Shown here: one piece after another, positions 8,367 through 16,743 of the stretch | Layout: every line of letters starts with the position of its first letter | Position numbering within the stretch: the first letter of the stretch is position 1 | Assembly (NCBI GenBank): GCA_001839685.1 | Contig: MLAK01000639.1 | Coordinates: forward strand, 56,780 to 86,550 | DNA from: Tritrichomonas foetus | Taxonomy: Eukaryota; Parabasalia; Tritrichomonadida; Tritrichomonadidae | Reading direction: 5' to 3' | Length of the DNA stretch: 29,771 bases | Made by a program: the position numbers and the translations under genes | Notes under the pieces: model-generated | Told to the model about the DNA's origin: nothing | The model's input: only the letters and a program-made list of their open reading frames with translations | Databases searched by the model: none

Positions 8367-9593
8367 ATGGAAAGTGAGAAAGAAGTAATCGAGCTACAAA
8401 CTCAACTTGAAAAAATAGAAAAACAATCTTCGTTAAAAGATGCCGAAATTCAGGCTCTCCAGGACAGAAATAAGAAATTAGAAGAAAGTATACTTCAATT
8501 AACTAAATCTGAATTCAATGAATACTCAGATTATTTCACCACTCTAATTCAAGATCAATACAATGAATATAAAAAATATTTCGAAGAAAATTTAAGTTTC
8601 TCACAAAAATACATCAAAATTCTGGCCAAAAAGAATCATTACAAGAAAATGTATAATGCCATTAAATTAAAGTCAGTTCCATTTTCTCCAAAATCACCTT
8701 CTGGTTATGAAGCAGAAAATCAAAAATTAACGATCGAAAATCAAAATTTGAAACACGAATTAGAATTTGCACAAGAGCAAATTAGTCTTGCAACTGAAGA
8801 ATCTCAAAAATATCAAAACGAACTCACTCAATTGCACGCTAAATATGAAGAAATAAATAAAAATGGTGTTCAAAACTTTCAGCTTATGAAAGCCAAACTT
8901 GATGAACAAAGAGAAAGCATGAAATCCAGTGATGTTGGACAAACACAGCTCCAAAATGAAGAACTTCAGAAAGAAATTGATACATTGAAAACCCAGCATG
9001 AAGCAGAACTTGAAGAGCTAAAGAAACAAATCGAAACTGAACAACAGCAAAATTCAAATCTTGAAAAAGAAAATAAAATATTACAAGAATCAATCATATC
9101 TTTACAAGAAGCCTGTAGTCAGATGACTACTAGTCAAACAGACTTCATTTCCTCACTTGGCGAAGTTGTTGGATGTCAAGAAATTTCTGAAATTTCTACA
9201 AAAGTTAAAGAGTTATCATTACTGCCTGCAAAGATATTAAATTTACAACAGAAAATCGCTACTTTGAAAGGAGGTGAAGAAGTTAACCTTCATGATGATG
9301 TAATTGATGCTCTTCAACAAATACAAAAACAAATATCACCAAATGAACTAAAATTACCACGTGATTCAGAACTTAAACAGCTTTTTGCTGCACTCTGTAA
9401 CATGTTTAACGCAGCTTTGGATCCGAAAGCATCAAAAAGCTTTTTGAAACCACATATATTATCTGTTGTTCACCAAGCTAGGAATTTTACTCCTTCATCT
9501 GAAAAAGAAGCTAATGATTCAAATCCTTCATCATTAGCATCTCATAGTTTTATTCAAAATGAAGATGCTCCTGAAACAAAACAATCTGAGTAA
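8367..9593 (+). CDS. Coiled-coil protein of unknown function
   Basis: The product is a 408-residue protein that I cannot assign. Residues 1-50 and about 115-250 are coiled coil. Between them lies a Tyr/Phe-rich helix (FNEYSDYFTTLIQDQYNEYKK) and a basic KKNHYKKMYNAIK segment, then a Ser/Pro stretch. A globular-looking part from about 255 to 360 contains FFAALCNMF-like hydrophobic helices (QLFAALCNMFNAAL). The tail is Ser-rich and disordered. There is no signal peptide or transmembrane segment. The ATG follows the inverted AACGG repeat closely. The gene lies downstream of the coiled-coil gene at 7018 in the same orientation, but trichomonad genes are generally transcribed one at a time, so no operon is implied. 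Confidence 0.8.
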   Translation: MESEKEVIELQTQLEKIEKQSSLKDAEIQALQDRNKKLEESILQLTKSEFNEYSDYFTTLIQDQYNEYKKYFEENLSFSQKYIKILAKKNHYKKMYNAIKLKSVPFSPKSPSGYEAENQKLTIENQNLKHELEFAQEQISLATEESQKYQNELTQLHAKYEEINKNGVQNFQLMKAKLDEQRESMKSSDVGQTQLQNEELQKEIDTLKTQHEAELEELKKQIETEQQQNSNLEKENKILQESIISLQEACSQMTTSQTDFISSLGEVVGCQEISEISTKVKELSLLPAKILNLQQKIATLKGGEEVNLHDDVIDALQQIQKQISPNELKLPRDSELKQLFAALCNMFNAALDPKASKSFLKPHILSVVHQARNFTPSSEKEANDSNPSSLASHSFIQNEDAPETKQSE

Positions 9594-9882
9594 CTTCGTG
9601 TATAAGTTATACATTTTATAACTTGATGAACATATTCATACACCAATCTCAAATACTCTACATGTAATTAATTAAACTTATTTCTCAATTCTTCTTTTTT
9701 ATTTTGCTTTTAACCTTTCTTTTACTTGATTTATCATCAATAAAGCTTATTGATTCATGAACATTAATTTTTTGTTCATTAGTGGCAAGATTATTTCGAT
9801 TTCACTCAGTCAGCAAAGAAAATTCATTTGGCCTAGTATTGACCAAAACCGAATTTTTGGCAGAAAGTTTAAGGGAACTCAA

Positions 9883-12717
9883 ATGGATCAAGAAACAGCT
9901 TTCACTTTCGACTATATTGTTGACGCGTTAAATTCAGTACAAGCTAGTCCTAATCCTGATCCAGAGAAAATGAACACTTTGAATCAATGGGCAACAACAG
10001 AAGGAGGAATTCCAGTCGCACTCCAAATTATTTCCGCCGATTTACCAGAATTTCATAAAATATACGCAACATCCTTATTACGAAATCAAATTCCAATGAC
10101 GTGGGGACGATATGAAGCCAATATTCGGACTTTAATTCGATCAACCTTATTTGATATATTTAACGGTGGAATCGATCCAAATAGTCAATTCACAAAAGTT
10201 CTCACGCTTGTTTTAGCAGAAATCGCTTTATTTGAATTCCCACAAGAATGGGAAGAATTAAATGGAATTATATTTGGCGATATGGAGCAATATGATGAGC
10301 AGCATGCATTTTTATATCTTAATTTCATTGGTGTGCTCATTCAATATATTGATATATGTGATTTCATCACTACAGCCCGACAACAATTTTTAAGGAATCT
10401 ATTTTTAGAAAATATATCTATACTTTTTACTCATGTTTCCAAATGTTTCTCTTATGAATTCCTCACTGCTAATGGCCTTGAAATATTCAATGGAATTTTA
10501 CAATGGGCATCTTTTCAACAAATCACGCCTGCCATCAATTTATTTCATACAATTTGCTTCACCTTTGTTTATAATGATGCCACAAGGAAGAATGCGTTAA
10601 AATGCCTATCAACACTTTTTACATCACGTATTGATGCAATTTCATTTGTAGCCATTGCACCTTTGGTTATATCATCACTTGGATCACCAAATTCAATTCT
10701 ACCAAACGGCCAGCATGTCACTTCTGACCCAGAAGTCCTTGAATTATTGATGAAAATATTAGCACGCTTTTTGTCAACAATTTTGCAAATATATGATCCA
10801 ATCATCGTTCAAAACAGTAAACCAACTGATCGAGTTGCTATGATATTGCAAGCATTATCAGAAGTCCAAATTTCACCAGAAGATTTAAGAATGTCTCTTA
10901 TTCACATTTTCCAAATTATTTTATCATTGAGGGATACTGAACAAATTAACGAATCCTATTGGGCTTTGTGGACTACATTTTTCCATTCAATTGTCACTGA
11001 AAAACGAAACCCTGTTCGTGGGGTATGTATTGCTTTCTTTCAACCAATTATTAACAATGTTCGAAATGCGCTTTTTGAATGTGTTCCTTTAGATCAATCT
11101 GATGATCCATCAAACGTTAGTTGTAGTATTCGATCACGTAATGTATGGTCACTTTTAGCAACCATTGATCCACCAGGAATGCTTGAATTCCTCAAAGAAA
11201 AGAATCCATCAGTTGAACTTTGTTATGCAATTGGTAATTTGGAGTATGGCTCTCAAAGTGATTTTGTTGCACTTAGTTCATCAATTCATGAACTTTTTTT
11301 ACATCTAGGTCAACTTACACAAGGATCTGATGATCAAGTTCAATACATGGTTGCTTTATTGTATTGTTTCTCACATACAATCACTGCAAGTAGTACAGAA
11401 ATATTCAATATATTTGTTGATTTTTCATTAAAATGTATTACTGAAGAATCTCCACCTGTATCTGTTGCCGCTATTTCTGGATTATACTACGCGTCAAGAC
11501 GAGCAAGAAATGAATTTATTATGAATGAAAATTATACAACTTTTATTTGTGAGCATTCTGAAAGCTATCTTCAAAGACTTGAACGAGATGATGCAGTCAA
11601 AATGTTTACTATTTCTTCAAGTCTTGCTGGCAAATCATCACCTATTGCTAAAATCTCTTCTTTTTACTCGATGATGTCACAACCACTCATTCAAGCATTA
11701 ATGGCTGATTTTGAATTACCAAAAATATTTAATTGCATTGAAGAAGCTGCTTACGCCGCTGATGATATGTGTAAAGTTTTCATGAATCCAATTTGGCCAG
11801 TTTTATCAGAAAAAACTCGGCAACTTCTTCAGTCTGACTGCCCAATAGAATATGTGGAAACAGCTCTAGCAGCTGTTGCTGCTGGACTTGCAACAGAAGA
11901 ATATCAACAAGACAAATTCATGGCAGTTTTAAGTTGGATGTTTGAAAGACAAAGGTTAGAAGATTGTTGCTTTTCTTTTATCACAGTTATTCGTGCTGCT
12001 CATCCCCCAGTAAATGCTTTACTTCCTCAGTTTAATTCTTCATTCATTATCCCTGCAATCCAATCAGGAAACTGTAATATCGAATTAATTATGCGAATGC
12101 TGAATGAGTTCACTTTCCAATTATTTGATTTTGATTGGTTTATCCCACTAGCTATAGAATCGATTAAATCTAATAAAATCGAAGATGTTACTTATGGAAT
12201 AGATTGTTTATTAAAGTTAATCGCTAAATTACCAAATGACCAATTCGCATTAGCAGTCCAAAATGCATTACCGCAAATTTTTATTGCCATTTTCAGTTCA
12301 ATGACCGACATGCTTCATAAAGAATCAGTTCCAATAATGATTAAATTCATAAGAAGTATAATGATACATGCACATAAGAAGAACCAATTGAATGATGGCT
12401 TTTTAAATACAATGCTTGCTGCAATTAGAGTAAGCGTAATGGATCCAACGCCAGGAATGTTCCAGAATTTCCTCACTTGTCTTAAGGATCTTTTATATCA
12501 ACCAATGAATTTTACAAATGCTGTTTCAGAGTTTCTGATTTTACTTAGAAAAGTGTCACCGAATGATCAAAAAGCCTTTGAAACCAAAGATGATGAAGAT
12601 CCAAATACGCCCTCTCAAACAGGAAATTTTGCTGTAACTACTATTCTTCACACAGATGACTTTCGGGCGCCTCGAAAATTATTCAATGTTAAGAAACGAA
12701 GAGCTCAAAATCTCTAA
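9883..12717 (+). CDS. Exportin-like karyopherin (importin-beta superfamily)
   Basis: The product is about 944 residues, composed almost entirely of amphipathic helix pairs of the HEAT type. The N-terminus follows the importin-beta/exportin pattern: a first helix pair, EKMNTLNQWATT, then FHKIYATSLLRNQI (cf. the family's YGLQILEEVIKTRW), then LTLVLAEIALFEFPQEWEEL, which matches the conserved 'L..IL.QEWP..W' segment of CRM1/exportins. It would bind RanGTP and carry cargo through nuclear pores. No cargo-specific motif is evident, so the exact paralogue (XPO1, XPO5, XPO7 or other) is open. The frame extends upstream to an ATG at 9757, but the added 42 residues do not look like the family. ATG 9883 (MDQETAFTFDY) gives a normal karyopherin N-terminus, so I chose it. 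The C-terminal 40 residues are charged and probably disordered. Confidence 0.7.
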   Translation: MDQETAFTFDYIVDALNSVQASPNPDPEKMNTLNQWATTEGGIPVALQIISADLPEFHKIYATSLLRNQIPMTWGRYEANIRTLIRSTLFDIFNGGIDPNSQFTKVLTLVLAEIALFEFPQEWEELNGIIFGDMEQYDEQHAFLYLNFIGVLIQYIDICDFITTARQQFLRNLFLENISILFTHVSKCFSYEFLTANGLEIFNGILQWASFQQITPAINLFHTICFTFVYNDATRKNALKCLSTLFTSRIDAISFVAIAPLVISSLGSPNSILPNGQHVTSDPEVLELLMKILARFLSTILQIYDPIIVQNSKPTDRVAMILQALSEVQISPEDLRMSLIHIFQIILSLRDTEQINESYWALWTTFFHSIVTEKRNPVRGVCIAFFQPIINNVRNALFECVPLDQSDDPSNVSCSIRSRNVWSLLATIDPPGMLEFLKEKNPSVELCYAIGNLEYGSQSDFVALSSSIHELFLHLGQLTQGSDDQVQYMVALLYCFSHTITASSTEIFNIFVDFSLKCITEESPPVSVAAISGLYYASRRARNEFIMNENYTTFICEHSESYLQRLERDDAVKMFTISSSLAGKSSPIAKISSFYSMMSQPLIQALMADFELPKIFNCIEEAAYAADDMCKVFMNPIWPVLSEKTRQLLQSDCPIEYVETALAAVAAGLATEEYQQDKFMAVLSWMFERQRLEDCCFSFITVIRAAHPPVNALLPQFNSSFIIPAIQSGNCNIELIMRMLNEFTFQLFDFDWFIPLAIESIKSNKIEDVTYGIDCLLKLIAKLPNDQFALAVQNALPQIFIAIFSSMTDMLHKESVPIMIKFIRSIMIHAHKKNQLNDGFLNTMLAAIRVSVMDPTPGMFQNFLTCLKDLLYQPMNFTNAVSEFLILLRKVSPNDQKAFETKDDEDPNTPSQTGNFAVTTILHTDDFRAPRKLFNVKKRRAQNL

Positions 12718-13076
12718 CAACTCTTTTTACTTTTCTTTTCTTTTCTTTCTGTCTTTTATTAAACTATATAAATATATTTTCTATGCTTTTTACTTTTCTT
12801 TTAATCTTGCTTTCATACCTTTCCGTTTCATTTCATTTCTTTTCTTTTTGTTTCATCTTCAAGCATAATATAGCAATAATCAAATAATGATGATATAGGA
12901 AATTTCCCCATGAGCTAGAAAATGAATTTTTCATACTGAAAGAATTTTCCAATCATGTTGTTTTGATGAACCTAGATTTACGAAATTAAATAAAAACATT
13001 AAGAAGAAAATTAGTTTATATAAACACTTGTATCACTTTATTCATTAATTTAGAACAATGAAAGGAAAGAAAATGA
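12718..13076. other. Convergent intergenic region with pyrimidine-rich tract
   Basis: The spacer lies between the ends of the karyopherin gene and the minus-strand Tim gene. The first 150 nt are strongly T/C-rich on the plus strand (repeats of CTTTT and TTTCTT), creating a spurious 70-codon frame rich in Phe. The rest is AT-rich without a recognisable feature. Confidence 0.5.
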
Positions 13077-13604
13077 TTATTTGTGGAAAAATGCATCAAT
13101 TAAAGCATTAGTTGGAGTAATAAAAACAGATGTTGCTCTCTTTTCGCTAAATTCTTTCTTCTTCTTTTCAATTCTATAAGTTTGCATTGGCCTGACAACT
13201 GATCCGATAGCTAAATTAAATGCGCTCATTGTGAGAGATTGGACTGCTCCTGTATATGCGCCAGTGACCATTCCGGAAACTCCGCAGCGACACTCCAGGA
13301 GAGCTCCTGTTGCAGCACCTGAAGCCAAATTCTTTAACCATCTTTGTTCGATATGCGGCTCAATAAGTGGTTCAACAAATGCGCTGATAATCGACCATGA
13401 TGCCATTTGGACACTACTCGAATAGACTGAGCGAGGTAAACGTGTGACGAAATCGTGAATTTTTGAACCGCGTGGAGCATTCATAAGAGAATGATACACG
13501 CAACCTGCAGCTGCAAGTCCATGTCCTAAAATAAATCCATTTCCAGCCCCGGAGATAAATGAATCGAATCTGTTTGGTGGGGTTTGGGGATCATTCTCGG
13601 CCAT
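13077..13604 (-). CDS. Tim17/Tim22/Tim23-family translocase (hydrogenosomal inner membrane)
   Basis: The product is 175 residues with the four-helix plan of the Tim17/22/23 family, which forms the inner-membrane protein import channel of mitochondria and hydrogenosomes. Helices are about residues 20-40 (glycine-rich GAGNGFILGHG), 61-82, 93-115 and 116-138. The third begins NLASGAATGALLECRCG, corresponding to the family's hallmark 'AGAATGG.L..R.G'. Glycine spacing within the helices fits tight packing. The basic, polar tail after 140 is matrix-exposed or cytosolic. The frame extends to an ATG at 13835, but that adds 77 unrelated residues. ATG 13604 puts the domain at the usual distance from the N-terminus and has TAAACGGTC 10 nt upstream. 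Which of Tim17, Tim22 or Tim23 it represents cannot be told; trichomonads carry several divergent copies. Confidence 0.75.
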   Translation of the reverse strand: MAENDPQTPPNRFDSFISGAGNGFILGHGLAAAGCVYHSLMNAPRGSKIHDFVTRLPRSVYSSSVQMASWSIISAFVEPLIEPHIEQRWLKNLASGAATGALLECRCGVSGMVTGAYTGAVQSLTMSAFNLAIGSVVRPMQTYRIEKKKKEFSEKRATSVFITPTNALIDAFFHK

Positions 13605-13938
13605 TTTTGATGGAGACCGTTTAAAGTTATCGTAAGCTTTGTTAACGATTGAAATCTTTTCAATTTGATGTGAATCAGATTCACTTCGAGAAATCGACAA
13701 CAAGAATTTTTGACGATCCTTTTTAATTAATACAATACCAACCATGAATACAATTGAAAGGAGCTTACATATTTCTCCATTCAGCAACAGGAAATGAAAT
13801 GGCTTGGTGTACCAACAATCCAAAAATATAACCATAATGTCAAGTGTTACAAATTCACAATCTTCAGAAAATGTTATCGTTTCAATGAAAAAGTTAAATA
13901 CAAAAAAAAATTGATTTTCTCTTGACGAAATTATCCAA
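13605..13938. promoter_or_regulatory. Divergent promoter region between the Tim and kexin-like genes
   Basis: On the minus strand TAAACGGTC (plus positions 13615-13623) sits just before the Tim start. TTATCGTAA lies at 13627-13635. For the plus-strand gene, TATCGTTT at 13875-13882 is the reverse of AAACGATA, about 57 nt before ATG 13939. The remaining sequence is AT-rich; an open minus-strand frame crosses it but shows no family resemblance. Confidence 0.4.
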
Positions 13939-16389
13939 ATGCTTTTCTTTGTTTTTAGCGCATTAATTCGCTCGTTTAATCCCGCAGATCCATTGTTTCC
14001 AAAGCAATATCATATTAAGAACGATGGTACTTATTTTGGTGGCTTGCCAGGTGAAGATCTTAATATTGTCGGCGCCTGGGATCAAGGAGCCACTGGCGAG
14101 AACGTAAAAATCATCATCATAAACGACGGCTGTCAAGCGAATCACTCCGAACTCGTCGATCGCTTTGATTACAATTTATCATATAATTACGAGACAGAAA
14201 CATGCGATCCTTCTTACGATCCCCAACAAACTTTTACATACAGTGGAATCAAACTCGCAACCCTCGCCGCAGGAGAAAATAACGACATTTGCGGAATCGG
14301 AATTGCATATAAATCAACAATTGGGTGCGTCAACGTTCTTGCTGGAAGCAAAGCACAGAAAAACTACAATGTTGGAATCAAAAGGGACAATGATTTGAAT
14401 CTATCAATTCGCGTTTTTCCATCCTACACAACTTGCTCAAATGCATATTGTGAAATTTCAGATTACAGTAAAAATGATGAGAAATTTTTCCAAAATGTTC
14501 AGGCAATTTTTGTCACATCATTCCAAGGTGCCCATCAACTTAACGATGATCTTGCTTATTCACTTTACCCAGGAAATCCCTATATTTTAACTTTCGCTGA
14601 AATTTCACAGCGTGGATCAAGAATAACATCAACAGCGCGAGGAAACACAATTTTAGCATCTGTTGTAACGGGCGGGCCTGATTATGATTCCACAACAGGA
14701 ATTTTATCTGCTTATCTTTCGACTGGTGATGGCTATGACGATACATGCTCTCAAACTGTATTACCTATGGGAACAAGTGGTGCAATGGCTGCTGGCGTGA
14801 TATCTTTAATTTTAAGTGTGAACAATAACCTGAAAAGAAATGATATCACTTCAATTATTGCTTTAACGAGTGTTAAAAATGATCCAAATTCAAAATCATG
14901 GCATTATAATAAAGCTGGAGTCAGATACTCTGATGTTTATGGATTTGGACGAATTGATGCTGATGCAGCCGTTTCACTTGCCAAACAATATTATCATCGA
15001 GAATATGCTAAAGAAGAAGCTGCAAAATACGAAGGGAAACTGCCGATTGAGATTCCGTCATTTTTGTCTGGATTTGTTGAAGTTCCTTTGAATATATCTA
15101 AGTCTAACATTAATTACATAGATTTCGTTGAATTAATTATTGACTTCTCTGGTAACCTTTCAGACTATTCACTTTTCAGAATATTTATTGAATCACCATC
15201 AGGAACTAATCGACTTGTTAAAGACATTTCAATGCTAAAAGAAGTTGGAGTTGGAAGATACTACAGAATTGCTGCACGTGACTTCTTTGGTGAGCAAGCC
15301 GAAGGAATATGGAAAGTTAAATTGCTTCGAGAAAATGTTGGACCAAAGAGATACAGACTTGAATCAATTTCTTTAACTGTTACTGGTTATGAAAATGCTG
15401 ACTTTCCATCACAGTCTCAAAAAGCTGGAGAAAATCCATTTCAGCCGTATGAAAGATACAACAATGTTACTTTGACAACCACTTTAGAAAACAATAAAAT
15501 CACATGTAATTCACTTTTCATGTTCACTGTTGAAGCCAGCCCCGAGTTTTCCAAAATTCCATATGACTTGATTTTGGCACCTGAAGATGGAAATGGTGAA
15601 TTTGAAAGGTTTGGAGTAGGTATGGCTAATTCACCACAACCAGCTGCGGTTTACTGTCATTATAAACCTGGAAACTACATTCTAAGGGCAATCAATCCAA
15701 TTTATCATGTTTCTACACAAGATATTCACGTAGAACTAATAAATCCGACTGAGGAGCCTGGGTTTGGACCAGAAAACCAATATAAGGTTTATGAATACAC
15801 TTTGAATCAAATTTACCAAATTCCAATTAATTTAAAGAATTTAAGATCGTCATTTTCACCTTATAAACGTGAATATTTCGTACTTGCAACTTTATGGAAT
15901 TACGAAACAAATAAAATATATGGAACCCAATTAACCATGTCCATAAATGGTGCTTATGTTTATAATAGCAGTGAATATTGTCCAAAGTGTATTTTAACTG
16001 TTGTTCCATATGAAACAGATGAAATAACAGAATGCAACACTTTTATAAATGCGATTTCACTTGTTGAACCTGGTCAAAAACCAGAAAAGTTTGAAATTTC
16101 ATGGAATAACGTTTGTCCTCTTCCTACTGGAATTATAATTCCACAACCACAACCAACATCACCATTATTTACAAGTACATTTACACCATTATTCACACTC
16201 ACTAATCCATTTACAGCGACACCAGATAATAAACAAGCACTTCCTACATATCTAATCGCAATTATTGTGCTTTCTACTGTGGTTGTTGTTGGAATAATTG
16301 TTGGAATCATCTTTTGGCAAGTTAAAAAGAAGATTTTATGGGACAAAAATGAACATGGAATGAGTACTCTACTCCTCACACAAGATTGA
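13939..16389 (+). CDS. Kexin/furin-like (S8B) type I membrane protein, probable pseudoprotease
   Basis: The product is 816 residues. A short hydrophobic signal peptide (1-11) leads directly into DPLFPKQYHI, the sequence that in furin begins the mature catalytic domain, so the inhibitory prodomain is absent. The subtilisin-like fold is recognisable to about residue 340. Expected catalytic Asp falls on Asn62 (IINDG, against VDDG in furin), catalytic His on Ser102 (YSGIKLATLAAG, against HGTRCAG), and the oxyanion Asn on Gln196 (TSFQGA, against ASGNGG). Only the Ser in GTS (280) remains, and the usual SAP after it is shortened. A P (proprotein convertase) domain spans about 372-485. A less defined extracellular region follows, with a Pro/Thr-rich stalk, a transmembrane helix (771-794) and a 22-residue cytosolic tail. 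The overall layout is that of kexin at the Golgi or surface. It probably binds rather than cuts proteins. Confidence 0.75.
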   Translation: MLFFVFSALIRSFNPADPLFPKQYHIKNDGTYFGGLPGEDLNIVGAWDQGATGENVKIIIINDGCQANHSELVDRFDYNLSYNYETETCDPSYDPQQTFTYSGIKLATLAAGENNDICGIGIAYKSTIGCVNVLAGSKAQKNYNVGIKRDNDLNLSIRVFPSYTTCSNAYCEISDYSKNDEKFFQNVQAIFVTSFQGAHQLNDDLAYSLYPGNPYILTFAEISQRGSRITSTARGNTILASVVTGGPDYDSTTGILSAYLSTGDGYDDTCSQTVLPMGTSGAMAAGVISLILSVNNNLKRNDITSIIALTSVKNDPNSKSWHYNKAGVRYSDVYGFGRIDADAAVSLAKQYYHREYAKEEAAKYEGKLPIEIPSFLSGFVEVPLNISKSNINYIDFVELIIDFSGNLSDYSLFRIFIESPSGTNRLVKDISMLKEVGVGRYYRIAARDFFGEQAEGIWKVKLLRENVGPKRYRLESISLTVTGYENADFPSQSQKAGENPFQPYERYNNVTLTTTLENNKITCNSLFMFTVEASPEFSKIPYDLILAPEDGNGEFERFGVGMANSPQPAAVYCHYKPGNYILRAINPIYHVSTQDIHVELINPTEEPGFGPENQYKVYEYTLNQIYQIPINLKNLRSSFSPYKREYFVLATLWNYETNKIYGTQLTMSINGAYVYNSSEYCPKCILTVVPYETDEITECNTFINAISLVEPGQKPEKFEISWNNVCPLPTGIIIPQPQPTSPLFTSTFTPLFTLTNPFTATPDNKQALPTYLIAIIVLSTVVVVGIIVGIIFWQVKKKILWDKNEHGMSTLLLTQD

Positions 16390-16743
16390 AATCGATTTTA
16401 ATACGATTCATATTTATGTAATATAATAAAACTATTTTTTGGAATTTTTTCTTGTTATTTCATGTTATTTTTTGATTTTATTCATTTTTTGTAGTTATTC
16501 ATTCTTAGTTAAATGAAATCCTATTACTGTGCGAATTTTTATGTGATGATCAATCGATTTCTCCAATATTTACGAGAATCAGTGGTTCATGTTATTCTAT
16601 TATGAATGGGAATATGACAAATTAAAGGACCAAATATTGATTCAATAATTTTGAGATTTTCTGAATTGTGACTATATATCTATTGAAAAAAAAGAAGCAC
16701 TTTCTTTATCGAAATGTAACTTTTTCAATGTCATCATAGATAA
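16390..16743. other. Intergenic region, no gene seen
   Basis: AT-rich spacer with T-runs after the kexin-like gene. Just before the next start lies ATCGAAATGTAACTTTTTCAA and then TCATCAT, weak initiator-like sequences. No AACGG copy is present. Confidence 0.45.

Noticed and set aside
9757..9882. 42-residue N-terminal extension of the karyopherin
   Set aside because: ATG-started and open, but it does not resemble a karyopherin N-terminus; the internal ATG gives the normal one. A longer isoform cannot be fully excluded.
11023..11028. GTATGT, the trichomonad 5' splice consensus, inside the karyopherin gene
   Set aside because: The reading frame continues through it with family-like sequence and no ACTAACACACAG-type branch/3' site follows. 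No intron is supported anywhere in the window.
12656..12868. 70-codon plus-strand frame at the end of the karyopherin gene
   Set aside because: Low-complexity Phe/Leu sequence from a pyrimidine-rich 3' region.
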